64,000 nt of DNA from Fibrobacterota bacterium (GTDB lineage Bacteria > Fibrobacterota > Chitinivibrionia > Chitinivibrionales > Chitinispirillaceae): contig JAEYNR010000065.1 of assembly GCA_023412475.1 (NCBI GenBank), forward strand, positions 1 to 64,000. The letters are read 5' to 3'. The notes beneath the pieces are model-generated. The model was not told the DNA's origin. It was given only the letters and a program-made list of their open reading frames with translations, and ran no database searches. Each line of letters begins with the position of its first letter. Positions within the stretch are counted from its first letter, which is position 1. Made by a program: the position numbers and the translations under genes. Positions 19,187-29,667 of this stretch are shown piece by piece.

Positions 19187-19891
19187 TTACTCGGTAACGT
19201 AGTGTCCTTTGGCGATTACAAACTGGATAAACGGACCGTTAAATAGTGGCGCAGGACCGTCTCTGTAAGAAACGCCATTACGATACCAGGTACTCTGTCT
19301 TGTGGGGTCTACATATATCCCCCCCCGGATTCCTATTGACATTAGCTCACGTTTTTGAAGATGCACGGTACGCATTATGGAACAACCATACACTGTTGTC
19401 AGAGTAGGAAGCCAGTACTCCTTTGCATCTCCTGGTGAATTCTGTTCAAACTTGAGATTGTCCGGGTGATAGGAGAACCGGTATAGCGCACCTCCCAGTC
19501 CAAAGAAAGGATAAACTTTCCATCGACTTCCCTCCATAGGCAGATTCACTCCCATGGTGAAATTACAGTTACCTCCCAGCAATGTCGCCTTACGATCATC
19601 GCTACGCTGACTACGGAAAATCATCCCCCCAATCCCGCTTTCCAGAACCAGATGCTGTATAAAGATCTGAGAACCCAACTGAAAAGCAAACGGACGATCC
19701 GGAAAAGATGAAAAACCCAGCTTCTGCATGGTCTTGTTCAAATGACTTATGTCAAGATCTGCAGTTCCCAATGACAGATAGGAATACTTCTCAATATCAG
19801 TAGTCCAACACTGATATTGCGCATTAATAACAGAACCGCAAGAAATTACAAGGAGAAACATCGCTGCTCTAGATAACTGCGATTTCCACAT
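19187..19891 (-). CDS. Secreted beta-barrel-like protein, unknown
   Basis: A signal peptide (AAMFLLVISCGSVINA) ends near residue 24. The remainder has alternating hydrophobic strands and glycine-rich turns typical of a small outer-membrane barrel, for example WKVYPFFGLGGALYRF and the terminal strand GPFIQFVIAKGHY. No enzymatic motif is seen. It is 8 bases upstream of the primase-like gene, so it is probably the first gene of that minus-strand trio. Confidence 0.7.
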   Translation of the reverse strand: MWKSQLSRAAMFLLVISCGSVINAQYQCWTTDIEKYSYLSLGTADLDISHLNKTMQKLGFSSFPDRPFAFQLGSQIFIQHLVLESGIGGMIFRSQRSDDRKATLLGGNCNFTMGVNLPMEGSRWKVYPFFGLGGALYRFSYHPDNLKFEQNSPGDAKEYWLPTLTTVYGCSIMRTVHLQKRELMSIGIRGGIYVDPTRQSTWYRNGVSYRDGPAPLFNGPFIQFVIAKGHYVTE

Positions 19892-20127
19892 ACCACCTCC
19901 TTTTTTGTTTGATTGGCTCTCCCTGCCTTTGACATCAGAACAAATAACATGCCAGAGAAGATCCCAGAACCATTCACTTTCTCAACCATTCTCAAAAAGG
20001 GAAAGCCCCCCAGCCCTCCCCTTATTACTCTAACCGGTTTATGCCTCTTTGAGTGATGGCATAAGAATTGATAAAAACCCATAAAAAGATCCTTAAATTC
20101 CTTTCAACCCAGAGTTTTAATTAAACC

Positions 20128-22038
20128 ATGGATTACTCAACCGAAATTTCTAAAAAAGCTCTCTCTCTGGCCAAACTTGTGCTAAGAATGACGACCCGAG
20201 CCGGCTCCGGACATCCATCCACAAGCCTCTCCCTGGTACACATAATCACCACGCTAATGTACAATGTTATGCATTACGATCCTCAAAACCCCTGGAACAT
20301 TGCAAATGACCGGTTGGTTCTCAGTGAGGGACATGCTGTACCCATAATCTATGCCGCTTATGCAGATCTTCAGGGCGTTTACGGTAACTCCCCCTCCAAT
20401 CGCCATATTTTAACTATCGATGATCTGGACACTCTCCGCCAGATTAACTCTCCTTTGGATGGTCATCCAAACCCTTCATCCGGTTTTCCTTTTTTCGACT
20501 GCGCAACCGGCTCTCTTGGCCAGGGCTTAAGCTGCGCAGCAGGACTGGCGCTGGCTGCTAAAAAGCAGAATATCCCTAAAAGAATCTACTGTGTCATTGG
20601 CGATGGAGAATCCAGAGAGGGGCAGATCTGGGAAGCATGCGATTTTATCCTCGATTATAACCTGCATACTGTAATTCCTATCTTTAATTGTAACGGGCTG
20701 GGACAAACCGGTCCTGTGTCCAATCAGCAATCAATAAATAAGCTTACAGAAAAATTAAATGCCTTCGGTTTTACAACCCTTAATACAGATGGGCATAGTC
20801 CCGAGGAAATTCAAAAATGTCTTAAGACCGCCTGCAAAGCCCATCACCCGCACGCCATCATAGCAAAAACCACCAAAGGATGGGGTGTGCCAACACTGCA
20901 GCACGAAACCCAGCATGGAAAGCCTTTAAAAGAAAACATGCTTCAGGAATGTCTGCAGCAACTTGAATCTTCACAACCAGCGATTTCGGTCACTCAAGAC
21001 CATCATATTCACCCTCCAAAACCAGAGAAAATAAGCACTGATCCTGTAAAAATGGCACGGCTTCAAAATCCCGACTTTCCGACTCTTCTAAAAAATTCCC
21101 CCTATCTCGAAGTTTACAACCGTGGTCTCATGTCAACCCGCAGAGCCTATGGTCTGGCCCTCAAAGACCTGGCAACTATCGACCACAGAATCATCGCACT
21201 TGATGCAGATGTAAGTAATTCAACCTTCTCACAGTATATGGCTGAAGCTTTCCCTGAAAGATTTATTGAATGCGGTATCGCTGAACAAAATATGATATCT
21301 CTGGCATGCGGTTTGTCCGCAGGAGGCTACATTCCATTTGTGTCAAGCTTTGCGAAGTTTCTGGTCCGCGGCTACGATCAGCTTGAACTGGCCACAATCT
21401 CTAAAGCCAACATAAAGCTTTGCGGATCCCATTCAGGAGCCAATATTGCCGCTGATGGCCCCAGTCAGATGGGGTTGACTGATCTGGGATACATGCGCAC
21501 ACTCTCTACAGCAAATACTGACACCGATGATCCATTAGTCACTATTTTTAACCCCTGCTGTGCGGTTGCAGCATACAAATGTGTGGGCCTGATGGCAGAG
21601 CTTCCAGGCATCTGCTATCTTCGTACAATCCGTATGGATCTTCCTATAGTCTATTCTCCAGAAGAAACATTTGAACCTGGTGGAATAAAAACTCTCAAAG
21701 AGGGAACCGATATAGCAATAATGGCCAGCGGTTATATGGTTCATCCGTGCAAGAAGGTTATCGAGGATCTGGCGGAGGCAGGAATCTCGGCCAGCCTTTA
21801 TGATTGTTACTCCATTCCGGTTAACGAAACGGCTGTTAAAGAAGCTGCTCTTAGAAATCAGGGCAAAATTGTGACAGTGGAGGATAATTATGGCAATGGA
21901 CTGGGAAGTGAGATTTCATCGGTGGTAAATCAGGATCCATCGATAGATGTGGTAGTCAAACAGCTCCATGTGAAAAGAATCCCCAAGTCCGGTATTTCCG
22001 CAGAAGACGTATTTGATTTTGCCGGTATAGGGATCTGA
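20128..22038 (+). CDS. tkt: Transketolase
   Basis: This is a thiamine-diphosphate enzyme of the pentose phosphate pathway that moves two-carbon units between sugar phosphates. The 636 residues include both halves in one chain. The N-terminal half has RAGSGHPSTSLS, LVLSEGHAVP, TGSLGQGLS and the ThDP motif GDGESREGQ extending to NCNGLGQTG. The C-terminal half has the pyrimidine-domain glutamate in ECGIAEQNMISLA. The length and the SGHPS start place it with the shorter archaeal/animal-like transketolases rather than the longer E. coli type. It stands alone between a minus-strand cluster and a phosphoesterase remnant. Confidence 0.93.
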   Translation: MDYSTEISKKALSLAKLVLRMTTRAGSGHPSTSLSLVHIITTLMYNVMHYDPQNPWNIANDRLVLSEGHAVPIIYAAYADLQGVYGNSPSNRHILTIDDLDTLRQINSPLDGHPNPSSGFPFFDCATGSLGQGLSCAAGLALAAKKQNIPKRIYCVIGDGESREGQIWEACDFILDYNLHTVIPIFNCNGLGQTGPVSNQQSINKLTEKLNAFGFTTLNTDGHSPEEIQKCLKTACKAHHPHAIIAKTTKGWGVPTLQHETQHGKPLKENMLQECLQQLESSQPAISVTQDHHIHPPKPEKISTDPVKMARLQNPDFPTLLKNSPYLEVYNRGLMSTRRAYGLALKDLATIDHRIIALDADVSNSTFSQYMAEAFPERFIECGIAEQNMISLACGLSAGGYIPFVSSFAKFLVRGYDQLELATISKANIKLCGSHSGANIAADGPSQMGLTDLGYMRTLSTANTDTDDPLVTIFNPCCAVAAYKCVGLMAELPGICYLRTIRMDLPIVYSPEETFEPGGIKTLKEGTDIAIMASGYMVHPCKKVIEDLAEAGISASLYDCYSIPVNETAVKEAALRNQGKIVTVEDNYGNGLGSEISSVVNQDPSIDVVVKQLHVKRIPKSGISAEDVFDFAGIGI

Positions 22039-22164
22039 AAGTCAGTAGGGTCGCTTTTTTCCCTTTTTTTTTTCCGATTCCTGTTAGTTTTCCAACCTCT
22101 TTTTCATTCGCAGGACAGGAAATAAAAATTACGCTAAAATCTAACCTAATTAAAGTATACCACT

Positions 22165-22566
22165 TTGCTTGATGCGATCTGCTTCTCCGTGAATCCTGAG
22201 ACTTTCAAAAGCTTAGTCATATTACCCACTGGATATCTCAGCCTACTCGAAACCCCAGTCTTCTCAAGACGGCTTTGTACATCTCATCGTCACAATTATC
22301 GGTGGCTTTGCACCAGATACAATGCTTCCAATGCAGTTCATCCGGGATGGTCTGCTGATAAGATTCTGAGATTTCAGAATATCTGCGAAAGTAACAATGT
22401 GAAGGCAGTTGTTACCGGGCATTTCCACAGAAATGGTTTTTCTATGATTGGAACCAAACCGCTTTTTATAGCTCCACCGATTAGCAAAGCCTTTGGCAGA
22501 CAGCCATCATTCAGGGTATATCGTTATGAAAATGGCAAAATAAACTACACTTCAGTTTATTTTTGA
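22165..22566 (+). pseudogene. Metallophosphoesterase C-terminal remnant
   Basis: Only the last part of a calcineurin-like phosphoesterase remains. The recognisable section, from about 22340, reads HPGWSADKILRFQN and then VKAVVTGHFHRNGF, containing the C-terminal metal-ligand GHFH motif. The N-terminal metal sites (DxH, GD, GNH) are missing. The codons before 22340 do not resemble the family, and the frame opens with a TTG lacking a ribosome site. Decay after 5' truncation is the simplest reading. Confidence 0.7.
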
Positions 22567-22684
22567 ATTTTTGAATTTTATTGCCCAGTCACTGGGACCT
22601 GGATAATTCAGTGGTATAGTCACCGTACTTACCTGAATATTGGGTTTGCACTTTATTCTACAGACCTCGAACCTGGCGTTTGAT

Positions 22685-25600
22685 TCAACCCCCATTTCCC
22701 CTGGAAATCATCAATTCCTTTAAAAACCGGGCGGTATGATTTTTTCCCCTCTGCCCTGCGATCTGCTCCGGTGTCCCCTGAGCCACTATCATACCTCCTT
22801 TATCTCCTCCCTCCGGTCCCATGTCGATTACCCAGTCGGCCTCGGCGATCATATCGAGGTTATGTTCGATAATCACTACCGAATTTCCGGCATCCACAAG
22901 CCTGTGCAGAACCTGTATCAGTTTGTCAACATCAGCCATGTGAAGTCCCACTGTTGGTTCATCAAGAATGTACAATGTATGAGCGATTGTTTTCCTGCGT
23001 GCTCTGGTCTGTACTTTGGCCTTCCCCAGCTCTGTGATAAGTTTTATTCTCTGTGCCTCACCCCCGCTGAGAGTGGGACTCTGCTGGCCCAGGGTCAGGT
23101 ATCCCAGTCCAGTCTCCTGAAGCAATTTAAGATCATGGTGGATAGAATGATGAGCAGCAAAGAACTCTACCGCCTCATCGATGTTCATGTTTAGAACCTC
23201 TGCGACTGATTTGTCTTTGAACTTAACGTCAAGTGTTTCTGGTGTAAACCTTTGCCCTTCACATGTCTCGCATGGAACAACCACATCAGGAAGAAAACTC
23301 ATCTCTATTTTTTTCATCCCCTGACCATCACATGACGGGCATCGCCCCTTGTCAGTATTAAATGAAAAACGGCTTGCAGTATACCCCCGCATCATGGCTT
23401 CAGGAGTCTTTGCAAATATTTTCCGTATCTCATCCATAAACCCCACATAAGTTGCAGGACAGGATCTTGGCGTCTTGCCGATGGGACTCTGGTCTACCTC
23501 CAGGACTCTGCCGACCTGCTCCCATCCGGTTATTTTTTTACACCCATAATACGGTCCTTCTTTTCTATCTGAGAGCCGTTCTTTAAGATTTTTATATAAA
23601 AGATCTCTGATCAGAGTACTTTTCCCACTTCCGCTTACCCCGGTGACACACACAAAAGCCCCCATAGGAACTGATACATCAATGGATTTGAGGTTGTGTA
23701 ATGTTGCACCACTTATATGTACCGATCGGGTACTGTTAATTAATCTGCGGGTACGGTTATGAGTAAGTGGCTTTTTAAGATAGTGTCCGGTAAGAGACTC
23801 CCTGCTTTTAATAATATCCTTAATCGTACCCTGAGCGATCAGTTTACCTCCGGTCTTTCCACCTCCTGGTCCCAGATCGATCAGGTGTTGAGCCCTTCGC
23901 ATAGTCTCCTCATCGTGCTCTACGACTACCACGGTATTTCCTTTATCCTTGAGTTTAAACAAAGTATCCAGAAGCTGAAGATTATCTCGGGCGTGAAGGC
24001 CTATAGTTGGCTCATCAAGAATGTAACAGACACCTCTGAGGTTTGTCCCTAACTGAGCTGCCAGTCTTATTCTCTGTGCTTCACCGCCGCTCAGAGTTGG
24101 TGCAGCTCTATCAAGAGTCAAATAATCCAGACCGACATGCTGAAGAAACTGCAGTCTGGAGAGCAGTTCGGAAATTATGCTGCTGGCAATCAGAGAATCT
24201 CTGCCCTTTAACTTGAAAGAACGAAACGTTGTGTGGGCATCCTTAACCGACAAAGCAGTATATTCGTCTATCGATTTTCTTTTAAGAAAGATCGACATTG
24301 CTTCTTTATTGAGCCGTTTTCCATTGCATACCTTGCAGGTGTGTTCATTGCCACCCCACCACTCGTTCCAAATTATTTCCTCACCCGTTTGGCTCTCATC
24401 AAAACCGCTCATCTCCAGTCCGGTTCCAAAACAGTTTGGGCACCACCCGTGTTTAGTGTTAAATGAAAAGAGTCGCGGATCAGGTTCACCAAAACTTCTT
24501 TTGCACCCCGGACAACTTCTTGATGTGGAAACGATTCGTGAAGAAATTCTGCCCCGTTTTTTTGTTTCGATGTAAGCGTTTTCTTTACCGAAATAGAATG
24601 CTTTTTCCAGCATTTCCCGTATCTTTTTCTCGTTCTCCGGGTTAACAACAATATCACCCATGACAACTTCTATACAATGTTCCTTATATCTGTCCATTTT
24701 TGGAAACTGATCAACAAAATGTATCTCTCCATCAGTTCTTAACTTATAATATCCCTGTGAATAAGCCCACTGGGCCAGATCAAAATAAGAGCCTTTCCGG
24801 TTAATAATAAGGGGTGCAAAGACCGATATCGTTTCTCCCTGATACCGTTTCATAGTATCAGCAATTACTTCATCAGTGCTCTGTGAAGTAATCGGAAGAT
24901 TGCAGTCGGGGCAATGCTGAACTCCCAGTTTTACAAACAGCAGTCTGAGAAAATGATATATTTCTGTGACGGTAGCCACTGTACTTTTTCTTCCGCCTCT
25001 GCTTGTACGCTGTTCGATGGCAATGGTAGGCGGGATTCCCAGAACCGCATCCACATCCGGTTTTGAAGCGGGCTGAATGAATTGTCTTGCATAGGCATTG
25101 AGAGATTCAAGGTACCGACGCTGCCCTTCGGCAAATAGTATGTCAAATGCCACTGTGCTTTTACCGCTTCCGCTGACCCCGGTAATCACAGTAAACTGGT
25201 TTCTTGGAATTGTAAGGCTGATATCCTTTAGGTTATGCTCTCTGGCTTTTCTTATGGTTATTTCATCCTTCAATTTAACCACAGACTGATCTTTTGGTGA
25301 AATTGAATCGGAAGCCTTGAGCTGCGGTGTTTTTTTCCTGGTTCCCCTGTACTTTAACAGAGCCTTTCCGGTGTGGCTTTTTTTACATTTTACTATTCTG
25401 TCGGGTGTACCGGTAAATACTACATTTCCCCCTAGCGCACCCCCTTCAGGCCCCAGATCTATTAACCAGTCCGATCCATCAATTACATCAAGGTTATGTT
25501 CTATCACCACCACCGAATGCCCTTCCTTCAGAAGTTTTCTGAAAGCATTCATCAGTACTTCGATATCCTGGAAATGCAGTCCGGTAGTCGGTTCATCAAA

Positions 25601-28132
25601 AAGGAAGAGTTTTCCTTTACTCATGCTATAGAATCCTTCTGCAATGTGCCCGGCAAGCTTTAGCCGCTGAGCTTCACCACCACTAAGGGTAGGTAAAGGC
25701 TGACCCAGTCTCAGATAGGAAAGTCCCACATCTATAAGCGGTGTCAGGCGGCTTTTCAGCCAATTAGGTCCTGCAAAGAAATCACAGGCATCATCAACGG
25801 TCAATTCCAACACTTCACTGATTGAGAGCTCAGTACCTTTAAATCTCTTCGATAACTCCTGTGCACCAATTTTCACTTCCAGAATTTCCGAACGATACCT
25901 TTTGCCATCACACTCCGGGCATCTGATATAAACATCACTGAGAAACTGCATCTCGACATGCTCAAAGCCGCTTCCATTGCAGAGAGGACACCGCCCTGTT
26001 CCTGAATTAAAGCTGAAATCACCGACAGTATATCCTCTGCTTTTAGCAAGTGGAACTTTGCTGAAAAGCGACCGGATCTCATCGAAAGCCCCGACATAAG
26101 AAACCGGATTGGATCTGGTTGTTTTTCCAATTGGAGCCTGATCAACCATGATCACATCTGCAAAAGCCTCATGATTTTCGATAGAGCCACATTTACCCGG
26201 AATGTCAACCGGTTTTCCTTTTATTTTTTTTAATCCATAATAACAGACCTGCTGCATGAGGGTGGATTTACCTGATCCGCTTACACCGGTAATACACACC
26301 AGACGACCCAGAGGTATTGAGACATCGATATTCTTGAGATTATTCTCTGCAGCGCCTTTAATAACAAGAGGCTTGCTTTGAAACTTTGGTTCCGAAGAGA
26401 TGTTCTCTATTTTTCGCTCTCCACTCAAATAAGAAGCAGTTTTTGACTCCTTTGAGAGGAAGAGATCTTTGAGAGTACCAAAAAATATGGCTTTGCCTCC
26501 CAGCTCACCTGGCCCGGGCCCCATATCCAGCACATAATCTGCGGCTCTTATCACCTCCGGATCATGTTCAACTACAATAATGGTATTACCGGCATCTCTA
26601 AGGTGATGCAACACATTCACAAGACGACTGATATCACGGGAATGAAGTCCTATGCTGGGTTCATCCAGAATAAATAGTGTATTTACCAGTGAAGTCCCCA
26701 GGGCTGTGGTGAGGTTTATTCTCTGAACTTCTCCCCCACTCAGGGTTCTGGATTGCCGGTCAAGTGTAAGGTACCCCAGGCCAACCTCTGTGAGATATTT
26801 CAGACGAGTGCGAATCTGCTGAAGCACCATCTCCGCTGCCTCATCAAAAGGTGCAGGAAGTCTGAGATTCTGGAAAAACTCCAGTGAATCCTGTATCGGA
26901 AGTAACATGACATCATGAATTGTCAAACCTTTTCCATCACCAAGTCTCCACTGCAAAGCTTCTGCTTTAAGCCTGGCACCATTGCAGGCGGGACATACAT
27001 GATAAGCACGATATCTGGACAAAAGCACCCGTATGTGCATCTTATAGCTCTTGGTCTCCAGCCACTTAAAAAAGCGGCGTATCCCATACCATTTTCCCTC
27101 GTCATACTCTCCCTCACCCTCAAGCACCCATTCTTTATGAGCCTCTGAAAGATCCTTAAAGGGGGTGTCGACCGGGACCCGTTTTTTTCGTGCAAATTCC
27201 ATCAGTTCATCTTGACATTCCTTGAAGCTTTTGGTTTGCCAGGGCTTTACAGCACCATCTTTGAGGGATTTATTCCAGTCCGGAATGACCAGATCATAAT
27301 CAACAGCTATGACTCTTCCAAAACCTTTGCAGCTCTCGCAGGCTCCAACAGGTGTGTTAAACGAGAAAAGAGCCGCAGAAGGCTCTTTGTACTGAATATC
27401 ACACTCTGCGCAGTGAAGACCACTGGAGAATGCATACCTTTTCCCTTTACCTCCAGTACCTACAGGATAGATAGATACTTTTCCGTTTCCATACCTGAGA
27501 GCCGCCTCCAGGTCTTCCACCAGTCTGTCTTTGTTGCTGATTACAACTTTAAGCCGATCCTGAATCATCTCCACAGAGTTATTCTTTTCAGCATGGATTC
27601 TGGTGTATCCCTGGCTTGAAAGCAGATCCAGAACCTCTTGCTTTGTAAAATTCTGAGGGATATGAACGGTAAAGGTAACCAGAATTTCTTTTTCTTCAAA
27701 AAGAGTAAACGCTTCTTTGCAGATAGAATTGGGATCATCGGTTTTTACCTTTTCACCACAGTTGTGGCAGACAAGAAAAGATGCTCTGGAATAGAGCAGT
27801 TTCAGATGATCATTGATTTCGGTCATAGTCCCTACTGTAGAGCGGGACGTGCGTACAGGATTAGTCTGGTCGATGGCAATAGCCGGAGGAATTCCCTCAA
27901 TTCTCTCTACGTTGGGTTTATCCATACGATCCAGAAACTGGCGGGCATAGGAGGAGAAAGTCTCCACATATCGTCGCTGTCCCTCTGCATATATAGTATC
28001 AAAGGCCAGCGATGATTTTCCAGAGCCGCTCACCCCGGTAATAACAGTCATCTTCCTTAGTGGGATCTTTAAATTGAGATTCTTGAGGTTATTCTGCTTT
28101 GCACCTTCAATAACGATATATTCTTGATTCAT
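22685..28132 (-). CDS. uvrA: Double-length UvrA, excinuclease ABC subunit A
   Basis: This is the damage-recognition ATPase of nucleotide excision repair. At 1815 residues it is twice the usual length of about 940 and consists of two complete UvrA copies in one chain. Copy 1 starts IVIEGAKQNNLKNLNLKIP and has Walker A GVSGSGKSS, a CHNCG zinc segment and the LSGGEVQR signature, then its second ATPase module. Copy 2 starts near residue 955 with EITIRKAREHNLKDISL and repeats the same order, with Walker A, LSGGEAQR and another Walker A (GVSGSGKSTLIRD). There are thus four ATPase modules. Double UvrA proteins are known, for example in chlamydiae. The fusion should give a built-in dimer. uvrB and uvrC are not in the window. 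Confidence 0.95.
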   Translation of the reverse strand: MNQEYIVIEGAKQNNLKNLNLKIPLRKMTVITGVSGSGKSSLAFDTIYAEGQRRYVETFSSYARQFLDRMDKPNVERIEGIPPAIAIDQTNPVRTSRSTVGTMTEINDHLKLLYSRASFLVCHNCGEKVKTDDPNSICKEAFTLFEEKEILVTFTVHIPQNFTKQEVLDLLSSQGYTRIHAEKNNSVEMIQDRLKVVISNKDRLVEDLEAALRYGNGKVSIYPVGTGGKGKRYAFSSGLHCAECDIQYKEPSAALFSFNTPVGACESCKGFGRVIAVDYDLVIPDWNKSLKDGAVKPWQTKSFKECQDELMEFARKKRVPVDTPFKDLSEAHKEWVLEGEGEYDEGKWYGIRRFFKWLETKSYKMHIRVLLSRYRAYHVCPACNGARLKAEALQWRLGDGKGLTIHDVMLLPIQDSLEFFQNLRLPAPFDEAAEMVLQQIRTRLKYLTEVGLGYLTLDRQSRTLSGGEVQRINLTTALGTSLVNTLFILDEPSIGLHSRDISRLVNVLHHLRDAGNTIIVVEHDPEVIRAADYVLDMGPGPGELGGKAIFFGTLKDLFLSKESKTASYLSGERKIENISSEPKFQSKPLVIKGAAENNLKNIDVSIPLGRLVCITGVSGSGKSTLMQQVCYYGLKKIKGKPVDIPGKCGSIENHEAFADVIMVDQAPIGKTTRSNPVSYVGAFDEIRSLFSKVPLAKSRGYTVGDFSFNSGTGRCPLCNGSGFEHVEMQFLSDVYIRCPECDGKRYRSEILEVKIGAQELSKRFKGTELSISEVLELTVDDACDFFAGPNWLKSRLTPLIDVGLSYLRLGQPLPTLSGGEAQRLKLAGHIAEGFYSMSKGKLFLFDEPTTGLHFQDIEVLMNAFRKLLKEGHSVVVIEHNLDVIDGSDWLIDLGPEGGALGGNVVFTGTPDRIVKCKKSHTGKALLKYRGTRKKTPQLKASDSISPKDQSVVKLKDEITIRKAREHNLKDISLTIPRNQFTVITGVSGSGKSTVAFDILFAEGQRRYLESLNAYARQFIQPASKPDVDAVLGIPPTIAIEQRTSRGGRKSTVATVTEIYHFLRLLFVKLGVQHCPDCNLPITSQSTDEVIADTMKRYQGETISVFAPLIINRKGSYFDLAQWAYSQGYYKLRTDGEIHFVDQFPKMDRYKEHCIEVVMGDIVVNPENEKKIREMLEKAFYFGKENAYIETKKRGRISSRIVSTSRSCPGCKRSFGEPDPRLFSFNTKHGWCPNCFGTGLEMSGFDESQTGEEIIWNEWWGGNEHTCKVCNGKRLNKEAMSIFLKRKSIDEYTALSVKDAHTTFRSFKLKGRDSLIASSIISELLSRLQFLQHVGLDYLTLDRAAPTLSGGEAQRIRLAAQLGTNLRGVCYILDEPTIGLHARDNLQLLDTLFKLKDKGNTVVVVEHDEETMRRAQHLIDLGPGGGKTGGKLIAQGTIKDIIKSRESLTGHYLKKPLTHNRTRRLINSTRSVHISGATLHNLKSIDVSVPMGAFVCVTGVSGSGKSTLIRDLLYKNLKERLSDRKEGPYYGCKKITGWEQVGRVLEVDQSPIGKTPRSCPATYVGFMDEIRKIFAKTPEAMMRGYTASRFSFNTDKGRCPSCDGQGMKKIEMSFLPDVVVPCETCEGQRFTPETLDVKFKDKSVAEVLNMNIDEAVEFFAAHHSIHHDLKLLQETGLGYLTLGQQSPTLSGGEAQRIKLITELGKAKVQTRARRKTIAHTLYILDEPTVGLHMADVDKLIQVLHRLVDAGNSVVIIEHNLDMIAEADWVIDMGPEGGDKGGMIVAQGTPEQIAGQRGKNHTARFLKELMISRGNGG

Positions 28133-28600
28133 ATATTTCCTGGGATTTGCTTTTTTTAGGGAATTTATCGCTTATTCGAATTGAGTAAGAGAAACGTGAA
28201 AAATAGGTTTTTTTCAGAAGCTTTACCTCGATTTCGTTAATAAAAAGGAGATATTATTCAAAAAGGCGGCTCCTTGCAGTATTCTGTTTGAAAATATGAT
28301 TCACCTAACTGTCCTCTCTCTCCTTCCCATCAGACTTGCCTTGATTTTTTTCTTAGTTTGAAATTACAGAAGCACAGTTCTGATTTACAGAAGCTCATCT
28401 GGTAATTTCATAATACAGTGAGGTAACTTTCTACCAGACAAGAGACCATAGGTCAAGCAACAGCGCGCTTTCTCTGTGGCTAACGGACTTGTAGCCATCA
28501 ACTATTCTTCCCCATGCCGGGCGCACCACAAAAAAGGACACCCCTCAAGGAGTGCCCCTCTCAATTCAATTTAAAAAGACAGTAGCTCTACAAGAGTGCT
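28133..28600. other. Intergenic region upstream of uvrA
   Basis: The region is non-coding in all frames that I could judge. It should contain the uvrA promoter near its left end and holds the terminator of the lipoprotein gene at its right end. No clear LexA-type operator was recognised. Confidence 0.5.
28530..28557 (-). terminator. Intrinsic terminator after the lipoprotein gene
   Basis: On the minus strand an imperfect stem of the type GGCACTCC / GGGGTGTCC with a TTGA loop is followed directly by TTTTTT. It lies about 45 bases after the stop of the 28601-29560 gene, the expected place for a rho-independent terminator. Confidence 0.7.
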
Positions 28601-29560
28601 TTAATTAGCTTTCTTATAAAGTGGCTCTCCAGCATTTCTGCCAGAATCCTGATAAACTACAAGAGTAGCACTCTTATTACCATCAGTTGCTTGAACGAGG
28701 ACTCGTGCAACATTCTTTGCACTGGTTATTACGATGAAATGGTCACCAGCTTTTAACTGATACAACCCGCTGCCATCCCTCACGCTTCTTCCCTGAGCGT
28801 AAACCCGAATGTTTCCATAACTACTAAAAACAGTAGCTGTGTCTTTAAAGCTTTTAGTATAGATATCTTTTATCTGATCTTTTGAGAAGATTTGAGTCTC
28901 GTCTGATTTAAAAATAACCGCTCCACCAATAGGTGTAATACACAGGTTTCCAGGAGCAGATATAAGCTCTTCTACGATCATATCACATCCTGAATTGGTA
29001 GCATATTTCACTGCACCTTCTGCACGAATACCTTCTTCAACATCTTTTACTTCCGGTACTCCATCAACATCAATTCCATCGCTTGTGGAATTGACAGTGA
29101 AACGAGAGACCGAAGCTGAAGACATATCACGACCAAACACAAACGCAGGCACAGCCTGGGAAGGCTTACCGGATTTGTTATAAGAAGCGATCCAGAATGT
29201 TTGAATTCCATCTCTGGATATTGGGACGGTAAAGGATTTGCTGCCAGTCCAGTGCTTTACATCGGGAACCGAAAATGAATCGATGACAGTAACATTTCCA
29301 CCGTTAACGTCTAAACGATAAAATCCACGGAACTTCTCATCTTCAACGAAACTTCCGGAAAAATGGATCTTTGCAGAATCCCCACCAGCCAATACTTCAA
29401 CACTGTCAACTGTAGGTACCGATAGTTTCTCCAGGCTCACGGTATCACGTACAGTATCACCCACCCCCAGAACATCTGAGCAACCGGTTAAGGTTACAGT
29501 TGATGTTGTCATGAAAAAGAAAACAATTAAAAACGATACTAAAGACAAAATGTACTTCAT
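28601..29560 (-). CDS. Lipoprotein of unknown function
   Basis: The 319-residue protein has a signal peptide ending in VTLTGC, a clear lipobox at about residue 27. A fibronectin-like beta region follows, at about 45-140 (VDSVEVLAGGDSAKIHF, TFWIASYNKSGKPS). The C-terminal half is compact and ends with IVITSAKNVARVLVQATD. No catalytic motif is visible. A good terminator follows. It is separated by 107 bases from the end of the ECF operon and may be its own unit. Envelope location is likely. Confidence 0.75.
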   Translation of the reverse strand: MKYILSLVSFLIVFFFMTTSTVTLTGCSDVLGVGDTVRDTVSLEKLSVPTVDSVEVLAGGDSAKIHFSGSFVEDEKFRGFYRLDVNGGNVTVIDSFSVPDVKHWTGSKSFTVPISRDGIQTFWIASYNKSGKPSQAVPAFVFGRDMSSASVSRFTVNSTSDGIDVDGVPEVKDVEEGIRAEGAVKYATNSGCDMIVEELISAPGNLCITPIGGAVIFKSDETQIFSKDQIKDIYTKSFKDTATVFSSYGNIRVYAQGRSVRDGSGLYQLKAGDHFIVITSAKNVARVLVQATDGNKSATLVVYQDSGRNAGEPLYKKAN

Positions 29561-29667
29561 AGTACCTCACCTCTGTGTTAGTGTGAAAAATAAAATTTGA
29601 GTAAATAATTAATACCCTGTTCGATAAACATATATTTTTTGATCTTAACTTTTCAATCAATTTTCTT

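Noticed and set aside
22600..22680. Possible tRNA-like sequence (ATTCAGTGGTATAGTCA)
   Set aside because: Only the D-arm-like part matches; no anticodon stem or T-arm could be formed.
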